Below are positions 7,217-13,866 of a DNA stretch of 64,000 nt, one piece after another. Position 1 is the first letter of the stretch. The number at the start of each line of letters is the position of its first letter. The position numbers and the translations under genes are program-made. The stretch lies in assembly GCA_964550175.1 (NCBI GenBank), contig CAZJXP010000001.1:868001-932000 (forward strand), read 5' to 3'. Origin of the DNA: DSQK01 sp964550175. Lineage in GTDB: Archaea > Nanobdellota > Nanobdellia > Woesearchaeales > ARS49. The notes under the pieces were generated by a model. It did not search any database, had not been told where the DNA came from, and was given only the letters and a program-made list of their open reading frames with translations.

Positions 7217-7365
7217 CTTTTTACAAAGAGGACCCGAGGTCCTCTTGTACATCCGAACCCACTGGATTCGGATTGTACCGCCCAGATTGGACGTTGCGTT
7301 ATGTTCAGAATTCTCGCCACAATAAAACGAACTCAAAATCTGCGCAGGAGAGCAACGTGAAGGAA
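7217..7365 (-). repeat. R1 intergenic element, copy D, interrupted by a hairpin insert
   Basis: On the minus strand it carries TTCCTTCACGTTGCTCTCC, GCGCAGATTTTGAG, CGAGAATTCTGAACATAACG, GTCCAATCTGGGCGGTA, then a 51-bp interruption, then GTAAAAAG. Apart from the interruption it is a standard R1. It occupies the gap between the operon ending at 7215 and the L7Ae promoter. Confidence 0.8.
7225..7278. repeat. Double-hairpin insertion inside R1 copy D
   Basis: Two perfect stems stand side by side: AAGAGGACC/GGTCCTCTT (7226-7246, 3-nt loop) and ATCCGAA/TTCGGAT (7251-7273), the latter extended by GTAC on both sides. The insert splits CTTTTTACCG and is flanked by TAC on both sides, as a 3-bp duplication would leave. 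It could also act as a terminator for the upstream operon. Confidence 0.65.
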
Positions 7366-7398
7366 TGCCATTACGAACTAACCCCAACTACAATAACA

Positions 7399-7406
7399 TT
7401 TATAAA
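7399..7406 (+). promoter_or_regulatory. TATA box of the L7Ae operon
   Basis: TTTATAAA predicts a start near 7425-7430 and therefore an mRNA leader of about 80 nt before the L7Ae ATG, unusual here where most genes are leaderless. Confidence 0.65.
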
Positions 7407-7424
7407 GGGGTCATCGTGAACTTC

Positions 7425-7510
7425 CTCTATCTCTAATGAGATCATGACTGCCTATAACTAGGCACGAATTGAAGAGGGCACGTTTCTACGTTTCCTCGGA
7501 GGAAAACCCA
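7425..7510 (+). promoter_or_regulatory. Structured leader of L7Ae mRNA: possible kink-turn and RBS hairpin
   Basis: The leader holds a perfect stem TGCCTA/TAGGCA (7449-7464). It is flanked by GA at 7446-7447 and GA at 7466-7467, as in the tandem G-A pairs of a kink-turn. A second hairpin, TTTCCT/AGGAAA (7491-7505), buries the GGAGG ribosome-binding site. CCTCT (7424-7428) and AGAGG (7473-7477) could close the whole unit. L7Ae is a kink-turn-binding protein, so autoregulation of translation is plausible. The kink-turn assignment is by eye, with one C-C mismatch next to the G-A pairs. Confidence 0.45.
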
Positions 7511-7834
7511 ATGTCAAACGAACAAGCGGATATCGCACTTCAGGCGATCGAAATTGCAAAGACCACTGGCAAGATCAAGAAGGGCGCCAACGAAGTCACC
7601 AAGGCAGTCGAACGAGGCACGGCTAAGTTGGCCGTCATCGCCAAGGACGTCCAGCCGGCTGAAGTCGTCATGCACATCCCGCTCCTCGCAAAGGAGAAGG
7701 GCATCCCGTGCGTCACGGTCGACAGCAAAGAAGAGCTTGGCCAGGCGGCCGGCATCGGCGTTCCGACTGCGGCAATCGCCATCATCGAAGAAGGCGACGC
7801 GAAGAAGTTGATCGCAGAGCTCAAGAAGGCATAA
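7511..7834 (+). CDS. rpl7ae: Ribosomal protein L7Ae / kink-turn-binding protein
   Basis: The 107-residue protein matches the L7Ae family over its full length: KIKKGANEVTKAVERG near 30-45 (RNA-binding helix), AVIAKDVQPAEVVMHIPLLAKEKGIPC near 50-75 and AAGIGVPTAAIAI near 85. It is part of the large subunit and, in archaea, of box C/D and H/ACA RNPs and RNase P. I choose the ATG at 7511, preceded by GGAGG, over a TTG at 7469. It heads the operon with S28e, L24e, NDK and EF-2. Confidence 0.95.
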   Translation: MSNEQADIALQAIEIAKTTGKIKKGANEVTKAVERGTAKLAVIAKDVQPAEVVMHIPLLAKEKGIPCVTVDSKEELGQAAGIGVPTAAIAIIEEGDAKKLIAELKKA

Positions 7835-7838
7835 TCAC

Positions 7839-8198
7839 ATGGCAGACGACAAGAAAGCAAAACCTGCGGCAAAGCCCGCAGGCGAACAGAAAACTCCGGC
7901 AAACGCCGAGAAGTCCGCCGGCAAGGGAGAAGTAAGGGCAGCCGCTACGGCTGCACGTGGCGCGGAAGCTGTTAAGTTCTCGATGTCATTTCCGTCGCGC
8001 GTCGAGGAAATCGTCGGACGAACCGGCAGCCGAGGAGAAGCCATCCAAGTCCGTGTCCGAGTATTAACCGGACGCGACCAGGACAAAGTCCTTAGACGAA
8101 ACGTCAAGGGACCGGTCCAAAAGGACGACATCCTCATGCTCAGAGAAACTGAAATGGAAGCACGACCGCTCGGCAAGGGCGGCCGAGGGAGCGCATAA
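7839..8198 (+). CDS. rps28e: Ribosomal protein S28e with N-terminal extension
   Basis: The C-terminal 70 residues match S28e (RVEEIVGRTGSRGEAIQVRV, then LRRNVKGPVQKDDILMLRETEMEARPL). S28e is usually about 70 residues. Here a Lys/Ala/Pro-rich extension of about 45 residues precedes it. The ATG lies 4 bp after the L7Ae stop, and no internal ATG begins exactly at the conserved domain, so the extension appears real. It binds the 3' region of 16S rRNA in the small subunit head. Confidence 0.9.
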   Translation: MADDKKAKPAAKPAGEQKTPANAEKSAGKGEVRAAATAARGAEAVKFSMSFPSRVEEIVGRTGSRGEAIQVRVRVLTGRDQDKVLRRNVKGPVQKDDILMLRETEMEARPLGKGGRGSA

Positions 8199-8200
8199 AC

Positions 8201-8431
8201 ATGGCACGATGCTCATACTGCAAACACAATATCGAAGTCGGCACGGGCAAGATGCTCATCCTCAAGGACGGACGAGCGTTTCACTTCTGCTCACGCAAGT
8301 GCGAGAAGGGCCAGATGAAGCTCGGCCGAGTCGGACGCGAACAGAAATGGACGCAAGCCTATCGTGCTGAAAAGAAAACATCAAAAGCCGTCGCAGCGAA
8401 GCACGCGGCCGAAAAAGCCGAGAAGAAGTAA
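8201..8431 (+). CDS. rpl24e: Ribosomal protein L24e
   Basis: The 76-residue zinc-ribbon protein has CSYC at residues 4-7 and FCSRKC at 29-34, giving a C4 zinc site. The conserved GRAFHFCSRKC block is present and a Lys/Ala-rich helical tail follows. It lies 2 bp after S28e. The order L7Ae-S28e-L24e-NDK is the classical archaeal arrangement. Confidence 0.95.
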   Translation: MARCSYCKHNIEVGTGKMLILKDGRAFHFCSRKCEKGQMKLGRVGREQKWTQAYRAEKKTSKAVAAKHAAEKAEKK

Positions 8432-8432
8432 C

Positions 8433-9002
8433 ATGGAACGAACGCTCATCATCTTGAAGCCCGACGCCGTCCAACGAGGACTCGTCGGCGAGGTAATGCA
8501 GCGATTCGAACGCATGGGATTCTGGATTTCCGGCTCGAAAATGCTCATCCCCACAGAAAAGCTGTTGGGCGAACATTACGCGGACGACCCCGTGTGGAAG
8601 AAAAGCGTCGGCGAAAAAACTCGTTCTTCGATGAAAGCGAAAGGCATCGAGATGAAGGAAACCGACGAAGAAATCGGGGCTCGCATCCGCATGTGGAACA
8701 TGAACTGCCTCAAGGGGCCGGTACTCGCGCTCGTTTTCCAGGGACCGCACGTCGTTGAAGCTGGACGCAAGATCGTCGGCTCCACCGAACCGAAGTCGGC
8801 TCCGATGGGCACGATCCGCGGCGATTTCAGCATCGACAGCTTCGCGATGGCCGACGCCGAAAAGCGCGTCATCCGAAACCTTGTCCACGCATCAGGCACG
8901 CCGGCGGAAGCCGAACGCGAAATCGCGCTCTGGTTCAAGAAAGACGAACTCTATAATTATACCAAGCATGACTACCAAGTGATATACGGAGTGACAAACT
9001 AA
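8433..9002 (+). CDS. ndk: Nucleoside diphosphate kinase
   Basis: The 189-residue enzyme begins RTLIILKPDAVQRGLVGEV, the NDK signature. Its phospho-accepting His lies in RNLVHASGT, where the usual block is NxxHGSDS. It is longer than the usual 150 residues because of an insert near residues 45-85. It exchanges phosphate between nucleoside di- and triphosphates. The ATG at 8433 sits 1 bp after the L24e stop; a longer frame from 8364 would overlap L24e. Confidence 0.93.
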   Translation: MERTLIILKPDAVQRGLVGEVMQRFERMGFWISGSKMLIPTEKLLGEHYADDPVWKKSVGEKTRSSMKAKGIEMKETDEEIGARIRMWNMNCLKGPVLALVFQGPHVVEAGRKIVGSTEPKSAPMGTIRGDFSIDSFAMADAEKRVIRNLVHASGTPAEAEREIALWFKKDELYNYTKHDYQVIYGVTN

Positions 9003-9003
9003 C

Positions 9004-11202
9004 ATGGCCGAAAAAGAGACACAGATTGACAAGATGAGACGACTGTCGACCGCGCAGAAGAATATCCGAAACATCGCGACCTCGGCTCACATCCACCACG
9101 GTAAAACAGCATTTACCGACAACTTGCTTGCAGCCGCAGGCTTGATGTCCGAGAAATCCGCAGGCGACTTGGACAAGGGAATGTCAACCTGGCAGCACAA
9201 GGACGAGCAGGAACGACTCATGACGGTCGACTCGGCCAACGTGTCCATGGTCCACGACTTTGAAAATCAAGAGTATCTCATCAACTTGATCGACACCCCG
9301 GGTCACATCGACTTCGGTGGAAACGTTACGCGAGCAATGAGAGCCATCGACGGGACAGTTGTTTTGGTTTGTGCGTCTGAAGGCATCATGCCGCAGACCG
9401 AAACGGTGCTGAAGCAGGCATTGAAAGAGCGAGTCAAGCCCGTGCTGTTCATCAACAAGGTCGACCGACTCATCAAGGAAATGCAGTACACCCCGGAACA
9501 AATCCAGGAACGATTCATCAAAGTCATCTTGGAATTCAACCGATTGATCGAACAGATTGCGGACAAAGAATTCCAGCAAAGCTGGAAAGTGAGCATCCAA
9601 GACGGAAGCGTCGCGTTCGGTTCTGCGAGAGACAACTGGGCCATGAGCCTGGCGTACATGAAGAAGAAGAACATCGGCTTCAAGGACATCCTCCGAATCT
9701 ACGAGATGAACGAGGACGAGCGACAGAAGTGGGTCTGGGAAAAGGCTCCGTTGCACGAAGTCATCCTCGACATGGTCATCAAGCACTTGCCGAACCCTGT
9801 CGATGCGCAGAAGTACCGCATCCCGAAGATCTGGCACGGCGACCCCGAATCAGAATTGGGCAAGAGCCTCATCAACTGTGACAAGGACGGAAAAGTCGCT
9901 TTCGTCATCACACGAATCCTCATCGAACCGAAGTCCGGCAGAGAAATCTCCGCCGGCCGTTTGTACTCAGGCACCATCCGAGAAGGAATGCCCGTCTACT
10001 TGAACATGGCGAAGCAAGAACAACGCGTCGCGCAAGTGTTCATGTACCAAGGCATCAAGCCCGAAATCATCGAAAGCGTTCCGTCAGGAAACGTTTTGGC
10101 AATTTCCGGCGTGACCGGATTCGCCGGCGAAACCATCACGGAAGGACCCGACCAGCCCTTCGAAGAACTGAAGCACATCTTCGAACCCGTCATCTCCAAG
10201 GCTATCAAGCCCGCGAACCCGCAGGACTTGTCGAAGCTCGTCGAAGTCTTGCGCAAGGTTTCGAAGGAAGACCCGTCCGTCAAGATCGAAATCAACCAGG
10301 AAACCGGCGAAAACCTCCTGCACGGCATGGGCGAACTCCACTTGGAAATCATCGAGAACCGAATCATCACCGAGAAAGGCGTGCAAATCAAGACGTCTCC
10401 TCCGGTGGTCGTGTTCCGAGAAACCGTCGGCAAAGCCTCGGCAGAAGTCGAAGGAAAGTCCCCGAACAAGCACAACAAGCTCTACTTCAAGGTCGAACCC
10501 TTGGAACCCGCAATCTGCGACCTGATCCGAAACGGTTCATTAGCAGAAGGCCGCATCAAGAAGAAGGACCTGGCGTTGCGAGACACGCTTGTTGACGCAG
10601 GCTGGGACAACGATACGGCGCTCTGCGTGAAGGACATCTACAAGGGAAGCATGTTGCTCGACATCACGCGAGGAAACATCCAACTGTCAGAATGCATCCA
10701 GCTCGTCATCGAAGGATTCGAGCAAGTCATGGACGGCGGACCTTTGGCGCGAGAACCGTGCTTCGGCATTAAGGTAACCCTTACTGACGCAAAGTTGCAC
10801 GAAGACGCCATCCACCGCGGCCCGGCACAAATGTACCCGGCTGTGCGAGAAGGAGTCAAGGGCGCAATGATGCAAGCCGGCCCGATCATCTTCGAACCCG
10901 TGCAAACGCACTTGATTGAAGGACCGATCGAGTTTACTGGCGATTTGACTAAATTAGTCATGAACAAGCGCGGACAGATTTTGGATATTACTGAGCAAGG
11001 AACTCAGACGGCCGTTAAGGCAAAGCTGCCCGTGTCAGAAATGTTGGGATGGAGCTCGGACTTGCGTTCGGCGACCGGCGGACGAGGAACTTCGTCCTTA
11101 GTCGACCAAACCTTCGAAAAGCTCCCCAGCGAACTCCAGAACAAGATCATCGCGCAAATCGTGCAGCGAAAGGGCTTGACTGCGGGACAGCTCGGCGCGT
11201 AA
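9004..11202 (+). CDS. fusA: Translation elongation factor EF-2
   Basis: The 732-residue translocase GTPase has G3 DTPGHIDFGG and G4 NKVD, and the diphthamide loop DAIHRGPAQ near 595 keeps its His. The P-loop reads AHIHHGKTA, where AHIDHGKTT is usual, and switch I reads ERLMTVDS, where ARGITINA is usual. The factor is otherwise collinear with archaeal EF-2. It lies 1 bp after ndk. In many archaea infB (aIF5B) follows ndk; here EF-2 does. Arginine is written mostly as CGA. Confidence 0.95.
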   Translation: MAEKETQIDKMRRLSTAQKNIRNIATSAHIHHGKTAFTDNLLAAAGLMSEKSAGDLDKGMSTWQHKDEQERLMTVDSANVSMVHDFENQEYLINLIDTPGHIDFGGNVTRAMRAIDGTVVLVCASEGIMPQTETVLKQALKERVKPVLFINKVDRLIKEMQYTPEQIQERFIKVILEFNRLIEQIADKEFQQSWKVSIQDGSVAFGSARDNWAMSLAYMKKKNIGFKDILRIYEMNEDERQKWVWEKAPLHEVILDMVIKHLPNPVDAQKYRIPKIWHGDPESELGKSLINCDKDGKVAFVITRILIEPKSGREISAGRLYSGTIREGMPVYLNMAKQEQRVAQVFMYQGIKPEIIESVPSGNVLAISGVTGFAGETITEGPDQPFEELKHIFEPVISKAIKPANPQDLSKLVEVLRKVSKEDPSVKIEINQETGENLLHGMGELHLEIIENRIITEKGVQIKTSPPVVVFRETVGKASAEVEGKSPNKHNKLYFKVEPLEPAICDLIRNGSLAEGRIKKKDLALRDTLVDAGWDNDTALCVKDIYKGSMLLDITRGNIQLSECIQLVIEGFEQVMDGGPLAREPCFGIKVTLTDAKLHEDAIHRGPAQMYPAVREGVKGAMMQAGPIIFEPVQTHLIEGPIEFTGDLTKLVMNKRGQILDITEQGTQTAVKAKLPVSEMLGWSSDLRSATGGRGTSSLVDQTFEKLPSELQNKIIAQIVQRKGLTAGQLGA

Positions 11203-11226
11203 TTCTTTTTTATTATTTATTTTTTC
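11203..11226 (+). terminator. T-rich termination signal after EF-2
   Basis: A run of T-rich sequence (TTCTTTTTTATTATTTATTTTTTC) directly follows the EF-2 stop without a stem. This is the usual form of archaeal intrinsic termination. Confidence 0.5.
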
Positions 11227-11236
11227 GTTGACTTAG

Positions 11237-11369
11237 CTTTTGCTTTCCTTGACGTTGCTCTATCAAGAATACTTTTTACCGGCGAATTTTGAGTCGTTCG
11301 CTCAATCATATTTTGAATTAATTTCTTAACGACGAAACAAATCGGGGCGGTAAAAAGAAATGCGGGGAC
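11237..11369 (+). repeat. R1 intergenic element, copy E
   Basis: Modules: TTTCCTTGACGTTGCT, ACTTTTTACCGGCG, AATTTTGAGTCGTTCGCTCAATC, TTCTTAACGACGAAACAAA, GGGGCGGTAAAAAG, ATGCGGGG. Inverted ends CTTTTTACCG (11272-11281) and CGGTAAAAAG (11348-11357) enclose 86 bp. It lies between convergent genes and links the inverted-end type (A, M) with the GATTTTGAG type. Confidence 0.85.
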
Positions 11370-11379
11370 TGCTCAATGT

Positions 11380-12096
11380 TCACTTCGCCAACTTCCACAG
11401 CACGCCGAACTGTTTCCGGTACGTGTTCGCCACGTCGAGATTCTGAATGATCACCAAGTGCAACGGCGTACCGAGGATAAATAAAGCAACATTATCTCCA
11501 TAAATTATCTGCGCGGTGTTGCCGATGAAAGAGGAGTCAAGCTCGCGGTATTGCAGTCGCGGGTGCTTCCAGGCTTTTGCGCCCTTCTTGATAATGATGC
11601 GCTCCTTGATGTTCTTCTCGGACAGAATCGTGAAATACTGTTGGCGATAAATTGGCTCCAAACGGTCCAATAATGCCTCGTCGATGCCGATTAACAGCAC
11701 TTCCTCGTTCTTCTTCGTCGAGCTGATGATGTCCTTCAACAAGGTCCGATAGACGCGTTCGCCCTCGTGCAGCTCAACAAGCGTGTCCGTCTCGGCAATC
11801 GACGCCAATTTGTTCAGCCCCGGCACGATGCTTTCAATCGTCTCGAGCTTCAAGTGCAACAATTCCACGAGGTTGTCCGGAGATGTGGCTTGATAGTGCT
11901 GCTTGTTGTTGATGAGAACAGTATTAACGATTCCTTTCTCGGCCAAACGGTCGAGCGCGTCGTAGACATAGCCGCGGTGCAACCCGAGCTTTTCGGCGAT
12001 CAACGACGGGTTTGCCGCGCCTGATTGCAAGAGCGCGAGATAGATGCGCGCCTCGTTGTCCGTCAATCCGAGCTCCTTCAATTCCGATTCGTACAT
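11380..12096 (-). CDS. TrmB-family transcriptional regulator
   Basis: The 238-residue protein has an N-terminal winged helix (LGLTDNEARIYLALLQSG, then SLIAEKLGLHRGYVYDALDRLAEKG at 30-55). A helical spacer and a C-terminal sensor domain (LLIGIDEALLDRLEPIY) follow. TrmB proteins often bind sugars and switch transport genes, but no sugar transporter adjoins it. The TATA box at 12118-12126 is placed for a leaderless start. Its upstream region is shared with the divergent membrane-kinase island, which it could control (inference). Confidence 0.85.
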   Translation of the reverse strand: MYESELKELGLTDNEARIYLALLQSGAANPSLIAEKLGLHRGYVYDALDRLAEKGIVNTVLINNKQHYQATSPDNLVELLHLKLETIESIVPGLNKLASIAETDTLVELHEGERVYRTLLKDIISSTKKNEEVLLIGIDEALLDRLEPIYRQQYFTILSEKNIKERIIIKKGAKAWKHPRLQYRELDSSFIGNTAQIIYGDNVALFILGTPLHLVIIQNLDVANTYRKQFGVLWKLAK

Positions 12097-12117
12097 GCAG
12101 GGAGTGTTCTTTTAGTG

Positions 12118-12174
12118 TTTATAAATATGTCGTATCATAAAGGACGACAATAATCTAAATAGCCAGTTATACCC
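12118..12174. promoter_or_regulatory. Divergent promoters of TrmB (-) and the kinase island (+)
   Basis: TTATAAATA at 12119-12127 reads toward TrmB. GTTATACCC at about 12166-12174 is the best TATA candidate for the gene at 12212, whose leader contains a weak CACGGGG ribosome-binding motif. Confidence 0.5.
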
Positions 12175-12211
12175 CTCTCTTGAGTGGGAAACCACGGGGA
12201 AATAAAATCAC

Positions 12212-12859
12212 ATGAACATCAAAAGAATCGCAGCAACTACGGCATTCGCCGCAGGACTTTGGTTCGGCGGCTCGAGCCTGTGCGTCCACAAGACGCTCAA
12301 GGACGAGCTCTCCAAAGAAGGAGCGTACCAACGAATCCAGCGCTATGAAGACGCAGCGGACGAATTAGATAGCGGACGCTCGGATTTAACGCATAAGCAC
12401 GGAAAGCACGGCCACGAGCCGGAATGCACTTCGGCACGAGCGCACTTGACTGAAGCGATGTGTTTGCTTGCGCATGACGCACAAGGATTGCCGCCCAAGG
12501 ATGACTTGGAGGGAATGCTTTACGCGGAACTGCAGCAATCTCACCGCACTATGACGGAAAACCTCAAGGTCGCGTACGACCGTTTGCCCGTCGGCGACCG
12601 CGTGTGCATTAAGAAAAACAACAGCTTTTGGAACGCGGAGTACGAGAACTTCGATTCGCAAAAGGACATGATGGAGCGCACCGCGGATCAGCTGCGTTCT
12701 GACGAAAAAAAGCTGGACAAGCTTGCGCTAAACGGCAAATCAAGTCGAGCAACCAATCACGCCTATTTCGGCATCGCGTTCATGTTCGCAGGGATGCTCG
12801 CGGGCGCATACGCGTTGCTATCGAGCGACGAGAAAAAACGATACGGCGGATACTATTAG
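12212..12859 (+). CDS. Doubly anchored His-rich protein, paralogue 1
   Basis: The 215-residue protein has an N-terminal hydrophobic segment (about 7-25) and a C-terminal one (about 183-203). A helical middle domain lies between them, probably outside the membrane if both ends are inside. The middle carries HKHGKHGHEPEC (about 62-73), then DDLEGMLYAE and KVAYDRLPVGD. All three blocks recur in the paralogue at 13209. The His/Cys-rich block could bind metal (inference). No known family recognised. Confidence 0.65.
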   Translation: MNIKRIAATTAFAAGLWFGGSSLCVHKTLKDELSKEGAYQRIQRYEDAADELDSGRSDLTHKHGKHGHEPECTSARAHLTEAMCLLAHDAQGLPPKDDLEGMLYAELQQSHRTMTENLKVAYDRLPVGDRVCIKKNNSFWNAEYENFDSQKDMMERTADQLRSDEKKLDKLALNGKSSRATNHAYFGIAFMFAGMLAGAYALLSSDEKKRYGGYY

Positions 12860-12869
12860 TGGGAACACG

Positions 12870-13130
12870 ATGAAAACTAAATCACAACTGCAAAACGAAC
12901 TGCGCCACGCCTATTATCAGGTGTCCGGTGGCTACGGCCTGTTGGCCGGCGTCAACACCCTGTATGGTATTGAGTCATTTATGGATGGACATTACCTCTT
13001 CGGTACGATGGCCGCTGTCGGTGGGCTCTTTTGCGCAGGAGTAAGTATTGTGAACTACGCGCTTGGTCGAGAGGTTGCGAGATCAGAAGGTGATCTCGAG
13101 AAAAAGCTGAAAGAAGATCTCACCGTATAA
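12870..13130 (+). CDS. Small membrane protein between the paralogues
   Basis: The 86-residue protein has two hydrophobic segments (about 20-38 and 42-63), a Gly/Tyr-rich first helix and a charged C-terminal helix (GDLEKKLKED). It lies 10 bp after paralogue 1. Family unknown. Its base composition looks slightly more AT-rich than its neighbours. Confidence 0.55.
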   Translation: MKTKSQLQNELRHAYYQVSGGYGLLAGVNTLYGIESFMDGHYLFGTMAAVGGLFCAGVSIVNYALGREVARSEGDLEKKLKEDLTV

Positions 13131-13148
13131 CCCATCACTGAGTCACAA

Positions 13149-13160
13149 CATTTAAAAACC
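13149..13160 (+). promoter_or_regulatory. TATA box before paralogue 2 and kinase
   Basis: CATTTAAAAACC lies 50-60 bp before the ATG at 13209, predicting a leader of about 30 nt. A GGGGCTTAAGGG stretch in the leader could bind the ribosome. It provides a second, internal promoter for the island. Confidence 0.55.
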
Positions 13161-13208
13161 CATTTTCCGACGATAAATAGGGGAATTTAGGGGCTTAAGG
13201 GAACTCAA

Positions 13209-13856
13209 ATGAACATCAAGAAATGCATTTCGGCCACGCTCATGGCAGCCGCCTCGTGGGGCACCGTATCTTATTTTTGCGCTTCAATCAAAATCGAGAA
13301 AGAGCTCAAACCGTTGCCCGCATACCAGCGCATGAACACGTATGAGCACATAATTAACGATTTGCACAAAGCGGATTTGGCATTGAATCACTATCACGGA
13401 AAATCAGGCCATTGCCCGGACGGGGTAAGCACGCACATGAATATGGATTCAGCAATGCGGCAGCTTTCGGTTGACGCGAAACAAGTCACCAATCCGAAGA
13501 ATGACCTCGAAGGGATGATTTTCGCGAAACACCAGGCAAAACACGCCGAAATGGCAACTGCGCTCAAGTCATCCTATGATCGCATTCCGCACAAATATGG
13601 CATATGCATTCGAACAAACGGCAATGTTGAGAATTTTGAAAACGAAAAAGGCTTGCTGTACACAATCATGAGTGAGATTCGCGACGAACGCAGAGAACTT
13701 TCGGAAAAAATACTTGATAACAAACCTTGCCAGCAGGACAATTATTTCCTTTTAGGCATGGGCTGCCTGCTCTTCGCGCTTGGCGCCGGAGCGTACACGT
13801 TTTTCAGTAGACAAATCGCGGAAGCGTTCGAAGGCGACGCGTGGGGAGATCTTTAG
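13209..13856 (+). CDS. Doubly anchored His-rich protein, paralogue 2
   Basis: The 215-residue protein has the same length and layout as the gene at 12212. Hydrophobic ends lie at about 7-25 and 178-198. Shared blocks are AYQRM..YE, HYHGKSGHCPD, NDLEGMIFAK, ALKSSYDRIP and the Cys-containing ICIRTN. Overall identity looks moderate, so the duplication is not recent. It lies 10 bp before the kinase and shares its transcript. A kinase partner or substrate role is inference. Confidence 0.65.
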   Translation: MNIKKCISATLMAAASWGTVSYFCASIKIEKELKPLPAYQRMNTYEHIINDLHKADLALNHYHGKSGHCPDGVSTHMNMDSAMRQLSVDAKQVTNPKNDLEGMIFAKHQAKHAEMATALKSSYDRIPHKYGICIRTNGNVENFENEKGLLYTIMSEIRDERRELSEKILDNKPCQQDNYFLLGMGCLLFALGAGAYTFFSRQIAEAFEGDAWGDL

Positions 13857-13866
13857 GGAGGGCACA

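Noticed and set aside
7469..7510. N-terminal extension of L7Ae from TTG 7469
   Set aside because: The extra 14 residues lie in the structured leader and the GGAGG site is placed for ATG 7511.
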